Below are positions 53,376 through 62,729 of a DNA stretch of 64,000 nucleotides, piece after piece. Under the pieces are notes generated by a model that saw only the letters and a program-made list of their open reading frames with translations, had not been told where the DNA came from and searched no databases. Origin of the DNA: Pseudomonadota bacterium (GTDB lineage: Bacteria > Pseudomonadota > Gammaproteobacteria > Burkholderiales > Burkholderiaceae_C); contig JAFEEG010000016.1 of the NCBI GenBank assembly GCA_018241225.1, positions 124,001 to 188,000 of the forward strand, read 5' to 3'. How positions within the stretch are numbered: position 1 is the stretch's first letter; each line of letters opens with the position of its first letter. The position numbers and the translations under genes were made by a program.

Positions 53376-53415
53376 GGGGGTCTCCGTGGCGTGTGGGCGG
53401 GCAAGGCGTTTCATT

Positions 53416-54375
53416 TCAGGATGCGGGGTGGATCACGTTGAGCAGCGGCTCCCCCTGCTGCAGGCGCAGGATGTTCCGGGCCATGAAGCCGTAGCGCCGA
53501 TCGAGCAGCGCAGGCGTCATGGCCGAGATGTGGGGCGTAGCACGCACGTTGGGCAGCTCGTGCAGTGGCCAGCGCGAGGGGCTCACCGGTGGCTGGCCCT
53601 TCTTCGGGTACTGGTACCAGACATCGAGCACCGCCCGCCCCAGGCGAGCGTCGCGCAGGGCTTCGTACAGGGCCTGCTCGTTGACGACCTCGGCGCGGGC
53701 CACGTTGATCAGCAGGGCGTTTGCGGGCAGCAGGGCCAGTTGGCGTGCCCCGATGAGGTCGCGGGTGTTGTCGTCCAGCGGGCAGCACAGCACCAGCACA
53801 TGTGCGCGGGGAAGCACTTCATCGAGTGCCGATACGGCCACGAACTCATCGGCCAGCTCGCCGGGCACCGGCTGGCCGCTGCGCGTGACGGCCAGCACGT
53901 GCATGCCCAGGGCCTTGGCGCGCCGCGCGATCTCCTGGCCGATGTGGCCGAAGCCAACAATGGCGAGGGTCTTGCCGTGCGCCTCGTCGTGCTGCGGCCG
54001 GCTGGCATAGGCCGCGGCCCAGGCCTGCGCGTCCAGGTGAGCCGGGTACTGCCAGAGCTGCACGACGTGCTCCAGGATGGCGTGCAGGGTGAATTCGGCG
54101 ATGGGCACCTCGTGGCCGTGGACGTTGCACACGGTCGTGCCGGGAGGCAGCGCGGCGCAGGCGATCTGCTCCGCCCCCGCTCCCGGTACGTGCACCAGCT
54201 GGCAGTCCAGGCGGGCCGCCTCGCCGGCGGCGATGCTGTTGCTGATGACCACGTCCGCATGGATCGGGCCCTCAGCGGGAAAGGACTCGAGGGGCTGCAC
54301 TTCGTGCGAAGGGCCGAGCAGGGCGCGCAGGCGTGGCGCGTTGGGCGCATGCAGCCCGACGATCTTGATGAGCAT
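53416..54375 (-). CDS. D-2-hydroxyacid dehydrogenase-like protein
   Basis: A 319-residue protein with the NAD-binding loop GFGHIGQEIA (about residue 141), catalytic Arg227 (INVARAEVV) and His282 (TPHISAM). In typical members the third catalytic residue is Glu 29 places after the Arg; here that place is Tyr256 in DVWYQYP. The enzyme should interconvert 2-hydroxy and 2-keto acids with NAD(H), but the altered triad suggests a special subfamily. It lies 25 bases after the enolase-type gene. Confidence 0.88.
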   Translation of the reverse strand: MLIKIVGLHAPNAPRLRALLGPSHEVQPLESFPAEGPIHADVVISNSIAAGEAARLDCQLVHVPGAGAEQIACAALPPGTTVCNVHGHEVPIAEFTLHAILEHVVQLWQYPAHLDAQAWAAAYASRPQHDEAHGKTLAIVGFGHIGQEIARRAKALGMHVLAVTRSGQPVPGELADEFVAVSALDEVLPRAHVLVLCCPLDDNTRDLIGARQLALLPANALLINVARAEVVNEQALYEALRDARLGRAVLDVWYQYPKKGQPPVSPSRWPLHELPNVRATPHISAMTPALLDRRYGFMARNILRLQQGEPLLNVIHPAS

Positions 54376-54400
54376 GAGAAGTCTCGAAGGAGGGGGGGGA

Positions 54401-55597
54401 CTAGCGGCTCTCGCGGACGATGAGCCCTGGCTGCTGCTTGAAGCTGTCCTTCAGGCGCGTGCCCAGACCGGCAGCGGCAGGCGGCTGGGCCATGCCCTCG
54501 CGGATGTCCGGCAGGTCAGTGACGATGTCGCGGTACCAGGTGGCCAGTGTGGCGCGCACCACCTCCTGGTAGATGGCGGTGGGCGCATGCAGGGCCATCT
54601 GCAGACCCGCCATCAGCGTGACCGGCCCGGTGCAGTCGTGCGGTGCGAGCGGCCGGTTGTAGGCCTGGGCCAGCGCGGCGATCTTGCGACCCTCGGTAAA
54701 GCCGCCGCACCATGCCAAGTCGAGCATGACGACGTCAAGGGCGTCGGCAGCCAGCAGGTCGCGGAAGGGGCGCAGGCCGCCCAGCGTCTCGCTGCCGCAG
54801 ATCTGAACGCGGCTGCGGCGGCGCAGGTCTGCAAGGCTGGCCACGTCGTCCATCTTGCACAGCGGGTCTTCGACCCAGAACACCTGGTATTCCTCCAGCG
54901 CCTGGCAGATGCGCTGGGCCGAGTGGTTGCCGAACAGGCTGTGCAGCTCGCACATCACCTCGATGCGGTTGCCCACGGCCTCGCGGATGCGGCGGAAGGG
55001 CTCCAGGCCCTTTTCCAGGTCGGGCAGGCTGATGAGCTGGCCGCTGCTGGCCGGCGCGTAGGTGTCGAAGGGCCAGATCTTCATGGCCTTGTAGCCTTCG
55101 TCCAGCAGGCTGCGCGCGAGCGCGCCGGCATCGCGCATGAAAGCCACCTGGTCGTCATAGGGCCCCTGGGGCTCGTCGTCAACGCCGATGTCGCGGCGCC
55201 TTCCCGTGGTGTTGTAGCTGTAGCCGGCGCAGGTGTTGTAGACCGGCACGGTGGGTCGCGCCGCACCGCCCAGCGCCTCATGGATGGGCACGCCATGACG
55301 CTGGCCGGCCAGGTCCCACAGCGCAATGTCCACCGCGCTGGCCGAGCGCACTTCCACGCCCGAGCCGTTGTAGCCGACGTAGGGCGTGAGCAGGTGCCGC
55401 GAGATGCCCTCGATGTGCCGTGCATCCCGGCCCAGGAGCCAGGGCGCGAGTTCCTCGTGCAGGCAGGTCTCCACCGCAGCGGCGCCGCGAAAGGTCTCGC
55501 CCAGGCCCACCAGACCGTCGGTGGTTTCCAGCTCCAGCCAGATGAGGCTGGGGCGCTCGGGCAGTCGGTAGGTACGCAGGGAACGGATGGTCGGCAT
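54401..55597 (-). CDS. Enolase-superfamily (mandelate racemase/sugar-acid dehydratase-like) enzyme
   Basis: A 398-residue protein with the capping domain and a TIM barrel. Expected residues are visible: the lysine segment YKAMKIWPF, metal-binding Glu in MCELHSLFG with its partner His, Glu in WVEDPLC, Glu in CGSETLGG, and the barrel-end His in LAPHDCTGPV. The E-x-H pattern resembles acid-sugar dehydratases such as galactonate dehydratase. It begins the operon next to a divergent GntR regulator. A dehydratase product would be a 2-keto acid, which fits the following dehydrogenase. Confidence 0.9.
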   Translation of the reverse strand: MPTIRSLRTYRLPERPSLIWLELETTDGLVGLGETFRGAAAVETCLHEELAPWLLGRDARHIEGISRHLLTPYVGYNGSGVEVRSASAVDIALWDLAGQRHGVPIHEALGGAARPTVPVYNTCAGYSYNTTGRRRDIGVDDEPQGPYDDQVAFMRDAGALARSLLDEGYKAMKIWPFDTYAPASSGQLISLPDLEKGLEPFRRIREAVGNRIEVMCELHSLFGNHSAQRICQALEEYQVFWVEDPLCKMDDVASLADLRRRSRVQICGSETLGGLRPFRDLLAADALDVVMLDLAWCGGFTEGRKIAALAQAYNRPLAPHDCTGPVTLMAGLQMALHAPTAIYQEVVRATLATWYRDIVTDLPDIREGMAQPPAAAGLGTRLKDSFKQQPGLIVRESR

Positions 55598-55644
55598 GAT
55601 TTACAGCTTTTTATAGATTTGTCGGGAAAATCCGGCATATCTGT

Positions 55645-55668
55645 CTGGATTCGATTGTCCAGAATCGA
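55645..55668. promoter_or_regulatory. Overlapping inverted repeats, candidate GntR operator
   Basis: In the 114-bp gap between the divergent enolase-type and GntR genes are two overlapping inverted repeats: CTGGA-N8-TCCAG (55645-55662) and TCGATT-N6-AATCGA (55651-55668). GntR/FadR regulators bind short imperfect palindromes at such places. Confidence 0.5.
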
Positions 55669-55711
55669 GGAATTGCCGTCTTCACCGGATTTCCCTGTAA
55701 ATTGCTGTCAT

Positions 55712-56443
55712 ATGAGCAAGAGCGCTTCAACCCATCCCGGTCACCCCGATCCGGCGTCCGAGCGGCTGCTGGGCGATAAGGTCTACGAGGACCTCCTGCA
55801 GTTGCTCGGCACGCCGGGGTTCGAGTCTCGTGCGCGGCTGCCTGGCGAGACGGCGCTGTCGCAGCGGCTGGGTGTTTCGCGGCCAGTGCTGCGACAGGCG
55901 CTGGCGCGACTTCGCGACGAGGGGCGCATCTATGCGCGCAAGGGCTCGGGCACCTACGTGACCGATGCGCTGCCGCAGGAAAAGCCCATTTCGCTGAGCA
56001 CGCTGAAGAACATCGGGGACATCCGCGCCTTCCTGGAATTTCGGCTGTTCATGGAAGGCGAGGCCGCTGCACGCGCGGCCCGCACGCGCACCGAGGACGA
56101 GATGCACCACATCCGCCGCTGCCGGGAGCGATTCGACCAGGCGCTGGCCGACGGCAGCGACGCCGTGGAGGAAGACGTCGCCTTCCATGACGCGGTTGCC
56201 CAGGCGTGCGGCAACCGCTTCTTCAGCATGACGATGACGGCGCTGGCGCCGCAGACGCGCTTCAGCATTGGGCTGTCGCGCAGTCTTGCGGGGCGGCCGC
56301 AGGGCGAGCGGCGCGAAGGCGTGTACCACGAGCACGCGGCCGTGGAGCAGGCCATCGAGCGCCAGGATGCCGATGCCGCAAGGCTCGCCATGGAATTGCA
56401 TCTGCGCGGCGGCATTTCTCGGCTGTTCGGCCGGGAGGCGTGA
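55712..56443 (+). CDS. GntR/FadR-family regulator
   Basis: A 243-residue regulator: winged helix with LPGETALSQRLGVSRPVLRQ and GSGTYVT, then an FCD-type all-helical sensor (RAFLEFRLFMEGEAAARAAR, EEDVAFHDAVAQACGNRFF, and a late EHAAVEQAIERQD His). FCD domains bind organic acids through Asp and His metal ligands, present here. It is divergent from the sugar-acid operon and most likely represses it until an acid is available. Confidence 0.92.
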   Translation: MSKSASTHPGHPDPASERLLGDKVYEDLLQLLGTPGFESRARLPGETALSQRLGVSRPVLRQALARLRDEGRIYARKGSGTYVTDALPQEKPISLSTLKNIGDIRAFLEFRLFMEGEAAARAARTRTEDEMHHIRRCRERFDQALADGSDAVEEDVAFHDAVAQACGNRFFSMTMTALAPQTRFSIGLSRSLAGRPQGERREGVYHEHAAVEQAIERQDADAARLAMELHLRGGISRLFGREA

Positions 56444-56894
56444 ATCCGAATCGGACCCCGGTGCCGCCGTCCTTGGCAGCAGGCCACCTGAGGTACGGCG
56501 GGCTCCAAGGGAACGTGCAGGTCAGCACCATCGGCATCGCCGCTCCGCTGATCGTGCCTCGCGTGGGATTGGTTGGGTCGATGTCCCTGGTGTTTTCGAT
56601 GGAGCGGCTCGCCATGGTCAATCCAGGAGGGCTCGCCGCCATCCTGAAAGCGTGCAACGGCGGGTCAACAAAGGCTTCTGCGGCACGCCGGGCGCCACGG
56701 CACCGTCCGGCACCGGTCCGTGGCACGTGCCTCCCGATGGCGATGCGCGCCGCGCGGCCAAGGTCAGCTCGGAGACGCGCGGCATGCATCGGCAGCGCGA
56801 GCACGCGGCGACTGACCAGACGCAGCGGCACCGGCTGCGGCGGCCTCGACGAGGTGTGGGTGAGCCGGCATGCGGTGGCGCAGGCTGAGCCAGC
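56444..56894. other. Stretch with no intact gene
   Basis: About 450 bases between the GntR gene and the ferredoxin remnant. Both strands have long GC-driven frames, but none shows a family. It may be debris of an oxidoreductase that normally pairs with this ferredoxin type. Confidence 0.4.
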
Positions 56895-57226
56895 ATGATC
56901 GAGATCATCGATGCCGCGCGCTGCACCGGCTGCAACATCTGCGTCATCGCCTGCCCGACCAATGTGTTCGAGCCGCACCGGCAGGACCGCCGCGCCTTGC
57001 GCGCCAGGAAGACGGCCAGACCTGCTTCATGTGCGAGCTCTATTGCCCCGAGGACGCGCTGTACGTGGCCCCCATCGCGGATCGCGCGGCAAGCCTGGCC
57101 GGGCGCGGCGCGGGTGCGGCGGCGCTGACGATGGGCGGCTACCGCAATGCGGTCGGCTGGGGCCGAGGACGGCAATCGACTGCGTCGCTGGACGCGAGTT
57201 TCGAGCTGCTCAATCGCGCGCATTGA
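56895..57226 (+). pseudogene. 4Fe-4S ferredoxin-like protein, frameshifted
   Basis: The start MIEIIDAARCTGCNICVIAC holds the first cluster motif. After NVFEPH (about 56980) the protein continues in another frame as PAGPPRLARQEDGQTCFMCE, then LYCPEDALYV with the second cysteine set. One missing base explains it. The intact form is a small electron-transfer protein often next to FAD oxidoreductases, none of which is recognisable here. It is a broken gene or a sequencing error. Confidence 0.75.
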
Positions 57227-57415
57227 CCCCGACGCGTTGCCGCGTTGCGCGAGCGGCGGACCACCTTGCGTAGTGCCGCCGCTGTCGCATGTATGGCCCC
57301 GCTGCGCCATATCCGGTGCGCACCAATGCAAATGCGAAAGCCTTCTTTGTCAGCCCCCTGGCCTGCTTTTAAGGTTGGTCCTGCAAATCTTGCGCAGACC
57401 CATCGGAGCCTCACC

Positions 57416-58933
57416 ATGAACACTCGCGTCAGCACTTTGAAAGCCTCCCGTTCGGCCGCACTCAAAAGCAGGCTGGACCATCCCGTGATCGACACCGACG
57501 TGCACGTCAACGACTACGCGCCAGTGCTCGAGGACTATATTGCCCAGTATGGCGGGCCCAAGCTGGTCGATGCGCTGCGCAAGGCGCTGGGCGGGCGCTT
57601 TGTCACACGCGACGGCGGCGGCAAGGACTGGTACCAGCAGACCGCCGAGGAGCGCCAGTATCACCGCACCTTGCGTGCACCGTGGTGGGCCCGCGTGACG
57701 CGCAACACGTACGACCTGGCCACCTACACCATTCCCGCGCTGCTGTACGAGCGACTGGCCGAGCAGGGCTCGGACTACTCGGTGCTGTTCCCCAACGACG
57801 TACTGTCGCCGGCCGCGGCCGGCACCGAATACCGGCAGCCGCTGCACCGTGCGCTGAACCATTTCCATGCCGACCAGTACCGCGCCTATGCCGACCGTCT
57901 GACGCCTGTGGCCGGCATTCCCATGCACACGCCGCAGGAGGCCATCGAGGAGCTGGAGTTCGCCGTCAAGACGCTGGGCTTGAAGGTGATCAACATTCCC
58001 GGCGGCGTGCGCCGCCCGATTCCGGCCATTGCCGAGAAGTATCCGAAGGACCAGCACCCCGACATCGCCAAGCATGTGGGCTACATCGACTTCTACGGCA
58101 TCGACAGTCCCTATGACTACGACCCGTTCTGGGCCAAGGTGGTGGAGCTTGGCGTTCCCGTGACGACGCACTACGGCAGCCAGGGCTGGACCGGCCGGCA
58201 CTCGATCAGCAACTACATGTTCAACCACGTCGGCCACTTCGCCGATGGTTCGCAGGCTTTTGCTAAGGCGCTTTTCTTCGGCGGCGTTACGCGGCGCTTC
58301 CCGGGGCTGCGCGTGGGCTTGCTCGAAGGCGGTGCCGACTGGGGTTCGCACGTCTACACGCACCTGGTCGACCGGTGGGAAAAGCGAAACCGCGAAGCCG
58401 TGCGCAACTACGACCCTGCGGAGGTCGACGTCGAGCTGCTCGCTGCGCTGTTCGAGAGCCACGGTGGCGCATTGTTGCAGGGTCGCAAGGTCGACAAGGC
58501 AACGCTGGTGCGCGACAGCCTGGGTATCTCCGCGCTGCCGCACAGCCGCGAACCACGCGCCGACGAGATCGACGACTTCGCTCTGGCCGGCATCGAGAAG
58601 GTGGAGGACATCCGCGCGCGCTGGGTCGACCCCTTCTTCTTCGGATCCGAGGCGGACGACCGCACGGTGGCTGCCGCGTTCAACTCTCGCGTGCATCCGG
58701 GCGGCGCGAAGGTCAACGCCATCTGGTCGTCGGACGTGGGCCATTGGGACGTCCCCGAATTCACGGAACCGCTGGCCGAGACCTGGGACCTGGTGGAGCA
58801 GGGCGTAATCAGCGCGCAGGACTTCCGCGCCTTCGTCTTCGAGAACCCGCTGCGCTTCTATACCGAAGCCAATCCCCGCTTCTTCGAAGGCACCGAGGTT
58901 GGCCGCAAGCTGGCCGGCGCGCAGAAGGCCTGA
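57416..58933 (+). CDS. Amidohydrolase-2 family metal-dependent hydrolase
   Basis: A 505-residue protein with the metal-binding start DHPVIDTDVHVNDY and a TIM-barrel: GLKVINIPGGVRRP, VPVTTHYGSQGW (His), RVGLLEGGADWG, and a late SSDVGHWD (Asp). The family (ACMSD/decarboxylase-like) acts on aromatic or heterocyclic acids. The ATG follows GAGCCTCACC. It lies 25 bases before a complete SsuABC-like transporter, so the imported compound is probably its substrate or precursor. Length is larger than the family average of 350, with an insert of about 100 residues near the middle. Confidence 0.88.
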   Translation: MNTRVSTLKASRSAALKSRLDHPVIDTDVHVNDYAPVLEDYIAQYGGPKLVDALRKALGGRFVTRDGGGKDWYQQTAEERQYHRTLRAPWWARVTRNTYDLATYTIPALLYERLAEQGSDYSVLFPNDVLSPAAAGTEYRQPLHRALNHFHADQYRAYADRLTPVAGIPMHTPQEAIEELEFAVKTLGLKVINIPGGVRRPIPAIAEKYPKDQHPDIAKHVGYIDFYGIDSPYDYDPFWAKVVELGVPVTTHYGSQGWTGRHSISNYMFNHVGHFADGSQAFAKALFFGGVTRRFPGLRVGLLEGGADWGSHVYTHLVDRWEKRNREAVRNYDPAEVDVELLAALFESHGGALLQGRKVDKATLVRDSLGISALPHSREPRADEIDDFALAGIEKVEDIRARWVDPFFFGSEADDRTVAAAFNSRVHPGGAKVNAIWSSDVGHWDVPEFTEPLAETWDLVEQGVISAQDFRAFVFENPLRFYTEANPRFFEGTEVGRKLAGAQKA

Positions 58934-58958
58934 TGGCAGTCAACAGGAGGACATTGCA

Positions 58959-60065
58959 ATGACATCGAAACGATCGCTCTTCAGTCGTTGGACCAGCGTA
59001 TTCGCCGCGTCAGCGTGGTTGCTGGCTGCACTGCCGGCGCAGGCGGCGCCGGACACCATCCGCATCGGCGTGGCCACCGCAGGCGGCGGCGAGCCCGTCA
59101 CTTGGGGCGGCTCGCCTGGCGGCGTGGCGCGCAGCGGCCAGTGGCTGGAAGAGGAATTCAAGGGCTCGGGCATCAAGGTCGAGTGGCTCTTCTTCAAGGG
59201 CGCGGGACCTGCAGTCAACGAAGCCCTGTCGAACAAGCAGATCGACTTTGCCTACCAGGGCGATCTGCCGTCGCTGGTGGGGCGCTCCAATGGCCTGAAC
59301 ACCAAGCTGCTGCTGGCCAGCGGTACGCGCAACAACCTGTACGTGGTGGTGCCTCCGCAGTCGGACATCAAGTCCATCAAGGATCTGAAGGACCGCAAGG
59401 TCTCGATCTTTCGCGGCACCAACGGACACCTGGTCGCCATCAACGTGCTGGGTGCCAACGGTCTGGCCGAGCGCGACCTGAAGGGCGTCAACCTGGATAC
59501 GGGCAGCGCGCAGGCTGCGCTGGTCTCAAACGGGGTGGACGCAGCCTTTGGTGGCTACGAGTGGTTCAAGGTGCGCGACCAGGGCTTGGCCCGGGTGGTC
59601 TATTCGACACAGGGCCAGGACCCGGCTTTCACGCGGCAGGCCGGCCTCGTGGTGCGCGGCGACTTCGAGCAGGCCAACCCTGCGGAGGTGCAGCGCGTGG
59701 TCGACGTCTTCGTGCGGGCGGCGCGTTGGGCATCCGACGAGAAGAACCGCACGGCGTTGTTCGAGACCTGGGCCAAGAGCGGCACGCCCGTGGCGTCATG
59801 GCAGGCCGAGTTCGAAGGGCAGAGCTTGAGCGTTCGCAATTCGCCCTTGCTCGATGAATTCGTTGTGTCGCGCTACAAGGCCGTGGCGGCGGACGCGCTC
59901 AACCTCAAGCTGATCCGCCGGAACGTGACAGTGGACGACTGGATCGAGCCCAAGTACCTGCGCGCATCGCTCAAGAAGCAGGGTCTGGAGGGTAACTGGA
60001 CCGCCTACGACGCCAAGGGCAAGCCGGTGGGCAGCGTCGCGTCCGTCGCCACCAATGGCCGCTGA
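58959..60065 (+). CDS. SsuA/NitT-type ABC substrate-binding protein
   Basis: A 368-residue periplasmic protein with signal peptide (SVFAASAWLLAALPAQAAPD) and the NMT1-like fold: IRIGVATAGGGEPVTWGG, FFKGAGPAVNEALSNKQIDF, VSIFRGTNGHLVAINVLG. AGGAGG precedes the ATG. It overlaps the first permease gene by 11 bases. The ligand is unknown; the amidohydrolase beside it hints at an aromatic acid or its derivative. Confidence 0.9.
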   Translation: MTSKRSLFSRWTSVFAASAWLLAALPAQAAPDTIRIGVATAGGGEPVTWGGSPGGVARSGQWLEEEFKGSGIKVEWLFFKGAGPAVNEALSNKQIDFAYQGDLPSLVGRSNGLNTKLLLASGTRNNLYVVVPPQSDIKSIKDLKDRKVSIFRGTNGHLVAINVLGANGLAERDLKGVNLDTGSAQAALVSNGVDAAFGGYEWFKVRDQGLARVVYSTQGQDPAFTRQAGLVVRGDFEQANPAEVQRVVDVFVRAARWASDEKNRTALFETWAKSGTPVASWQAEFEGQSLSVRNSPLLDEFVVSRYKAVAADALNLKLIRRNVTVDDWIEPKYLRASLKKQGLEGNWTAYDAKGKPVGSVASVATNGR

Positions 60066-60909
60066 TCAAGTCTCCACGGCACTGCTGTCGGCCGCCGACT
60101 TGGCCGCGCCTTCGAGCGAGCTGGCCGCAGGGCAGGGCGCGCCGCTGGCGTTGGCGCGGCTGCGGCGCCTGGGCGCTGGTTTGCTGCCTTGGCTCCTGCC
60201 GGCTGCATTGCTGACGCTGTGGTTTGCCGGCGCCGCGCAGGGTTGGATCTCACCGCAGGTCTTGCCGCCGCCGCAGTTCGTGTTCGATACGCTGCGCGAC
60301 CTGGCCAGCAGCGGCGAGCTGTGGCTGCACGTGTCGGCCAGCCTGCAGCGCGTGCTGGTCGGCTTTGCAGCGGGCGCGGTCCTGGGCCTCGTCCTGGGCT
60401 CGGCCATGGGGCTGTCGCGCAGCGTCGAAGCCTATCTGCTGCCGACCTTCAATGCACTGGTGCAGATTCCGGTACTGGCCTGGATGCCCTTTGTGCTGCT
60501 GCTGGTGGGCATCGGCGAGCCGCTGAAGTACATCCTCATTGCAAAGGCTGCGCTGGTGCCAGTGGCGCTGAATACGCTGCAGGGCTTCAGGCAGACGCCC
60601 CAGGCGCTGCGCGAGGTCGGGGCGGTCTACGGCTACACGCGTCGCCAGCAGGTGCTGGAGATCGTGCTTCCGCACGCCGTGCCCACGCTCTTCACTGGCT
60701 TGCGCCTGGGCTTCACCAAGGCCTGGCTGTCGCTGGTGGTGGTGGAACTGGTCGCGTCCAGCGAAGGGCTGGGCTACCTGATCGTCTATGGCCGGCAGCT
60801 GTTCCAGCTCGACCAGGTCATGGCCGCCGTCATCGTGGTCGGCGCGATCGGCTATGCGATCGACCGTGTTCTCGACCTCGGCGAGCGAAGGTTCGGAGGC
60901 ACCCGATGA
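60055..60909 (+). CDS. ABC transporter permease 1, SsuC-like
   Basis: A 284-residue membrane protein with about six helices and the EAA-type loop (QALREVGAVYGYTRRQQVLE). It overlaps the binding-protein gene by 11 bases and the second permease by ATGA. Having two distinct permeases in one SsuABC-like operon suggests they pair as a heterodimer, whereas most SsuC proteins form a homodimer. Confidence 0.92.
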   Translation: MAADQVSTALLSAADLAAPSSELAAGQGAPLALARLRRLGAGLLPWLLPAALLTLWFAGAAQGWISPQVLPPPQFVFDTLRDLASSGELWLHVSASLQRVLVGFAAGAVLGLVLGSAMGLSRSVEAYLLPTFNALVQIPVLAWMPFVLLLVGIGEPLKYILIAKAALVPVALNTLQGFRQTPQALREVGAVYGYTRRQQVLEIVLPHAVPTLFTGLRLGFTKAWLSLVVVELVASSEGLGYLIVYGRQLFQLDQVMAAVIVVGAIGYAIDRVLDLGERRFGGTR

Positions 60910-61718
60910 GCGCGTCGGTCGAACGCGCGGAGTTGTCCGCACTGGAGCCGCTGCGCCCGCGCGGCGGTGGGCGTTGGCGCGGCCTGGTTCTGCCGGTTGC
61001 CGCCATCGCGCTGTGGTGCCTGGCAGCGCGCCTGGAACTGGTGAATTCGGCCTTGCTGGTGTCGCCCTCCAAGGTGCTTGCGACAGCTTGGGAGCAGATC
61101 GAGACAGGGCGCGTCTGGCGGGCGCTGGGCGCCAGTTTGGCGCGCGAGGCCACGGGCTTTCTCATCGGCACTGCGGGGGGCCTCGTTCTGGGCACGCTGC
61201 TGGGGCTCTCGCCGCTGTTCGACCGGCTGCTCGGGCCGAGCTTCAACACCTTCAAGCAGATCTCGCTGTTTGCGTGGATACCGCTTATTTCCGTGTGGTT
61301 CGGGCTGGGAGACGTGGCCAAGGTGGTGTTCCTCTCGCTGGCCGCGCTGGTGCCGGTGGTAGTGAACACCTGTGATGGCATCCGCACCACGCCCCCTTCG
61401 CTCCTTGAGGTGGCGCGCGTGTACGGCTTCACACGCTGGCAGACGGTCACGCAGGTGGTGCTGCCGTCCGCCCTGCCGGCCATCTTCACCGGCATCTACC
61501 TGGCGCTGATCTATTCGTGGCTGGCGACGATCGGCGCCGAATACCTGCTGGTGTCGGGCCGCGGCATCGGCAACACCTTGATCGAAGGCAGCGAGCATTT
61601 CCGCATGGACCTGGTCCTGTTCGGGATGGTGGTCATCGGTTTCGTGGGCTGGAGCATGAATGCGTCGGCCCGTGCCTTGGAGCGCCGCCTGGCGCGTTGG
61701 TTGGGGAGAAGTTCTTGA
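60906..61718 (+). CDS. ABC transporter permease 2, SsuC-like
   Basis: A 270-residue permease related to the preceding one, with its own loop (PSLLEVARVYGFTRWQTVTQ) and helices such as GLVLPVAAIALWCLAARLEL. It overlaps its neighbours on both sides (ATGA before, TTGA after), a fully coupled operon. Confidence 0.92.
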   Translation: MSASVERAELSALEPLRPRGGGRWRGLVLPVAAIALWCLAARLELVNSALLVSPSKVLATAWEQIETGRVWRALGASLAREATGFLIGTAGGLVLGTLLGLSPLFDRLLGPSFNTFKQISLFAWIPLISVWFGLGDVAKVVFLSLAALVPVVVNTCDGIRTTPPSLLEVARVYGFTRWQTVTQVVLPSALPAIFTGIYLALIYSWLATIGAEYLLVSGRGIGNTLIEGSEHFRMDLVLFGMVVIGFVGWSMNASARALERRLARWLGRSS

Positions 61719-62563
61719 GCATTTCGATCATTTCCGCGCAGAACGATCTGCGCATCAGCGGCCTGGGAAAGCGCTACGCGAGCACGCAGGCCAGCGGGGG
61801 CGAGTTGCAGGTCCTGCAGGACATCGACCTGCACGTGCCGGCCGGACGCTTCGTGAGCATCGTGGGCGCCAGCGGCTGCGGCAAGTCCACGCTGCTGCGT
61901 CTGGTGCTTGGCCTGGACGACCAGTACGAGGGTCGGATCACGCTGGGCGGGGCGCCCATCTCGGGCACGGGGCCGGAGCGTGGCATCGTGTTCCAGGACC
62001 ACCGGCTGTTTCCCTGGCTCACGGTCGAGCAGAACATCGCGGTCGGCTTGCGCAACGCGCCGCTGTCGCTTGCGCAGAAGCGCGAGCGGGTGGCGGAGCA
62101 CGTCGCGCTGGTGGGCCTGCAAGGCTTCGAGCGTTCATGGCCACACCAGATCTCGGGAGGCATGGCGCAACGCGTGGCCATCGCGCGGGGCCTGGTCAAC
62201 CGGCCGCGGGTGCTGCTGCTGGACGAGCCCTTTGGTGCGCTCGATGCGCTGACGCGCGCGCGCCTGCAGGTTGAGCTCCAGCGCATCTGGCAAGCCGAGA
62301 AGATCACCATGGCGCTGGTCACGCACGATGTGGACGAGGCCGTGTTCCTCGGAGACCAGGTCGTGATCATGCAGCCGCACCCCGGGCGCATCCGCCGTAT
62401 CGTGAACGTCGATCTGCCGCATCCGCGCAGCCGCAGCGACCTGGAGTTCATTCGGTTAAGAGACGATGTACTGAGCGATTTCACCGACGTCGTGCCAGAG
62501 ACGGATTCGCCTCGCGATAGCGGCCAGGTGCGCTTGAGCCAGCCTTTTCAGCTGGCTTGGTAG
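61715..62563 (+). CDS. ABC transporter ATPase, SsuB-like
   Basis: A 282-residue ATPase: Walker A (GASGCGKST), Q-loop (VFQDHRLFPW), signature ISGGMAQR, Walker B (LLLDEPFGALD), H-loop (LVTHDVDEA). The start is TTG at 61715, overlapping the permease stop (TTGA), with GGGGAGA in place as ribosome-binding site. It energises the transporter with both permeases. Confidence 0.92.
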   Translation: MSISIISAQNDLRISGLGKRYASTQASGGELQVLQDIDLHVPAGRFVSIVGASGCGKSTLLRLVLGLDDQYEGRITLGGAPISGTGPERGIVFQDHRLFPWLTVEQNIAVGLRNAPLSLAQKRERVAEHVALVGLQGFERSWPHQISGGMAQRVAIARGLVNRPRVLLLDEPFGALDALTRARLQVELQRIWQAEKITMALVTHDVDEAVFLGDQVVIMQPHPGRIRRIVNVDLPHPRSRSDLEFIRLRDDVLSDFTDVVPETDSPRDSGQVRLSQPFQLAW

Positions 62564-62729
62564 AGCTAAGCCCAACGTCTATCAGGCGGCACGCAACCGC
62601 CGTCTCCCGATCCTGAAGGTCTGCGGGCAGATGGATTGAGGACGTTTGAATTGACCCCGTGGAAGGTTCGCTTCGCTGCAGCGCCGCGGTTCCGGCGGCG
62701 TTGGCCAATTCCCATTTGGGGAAAACCGC

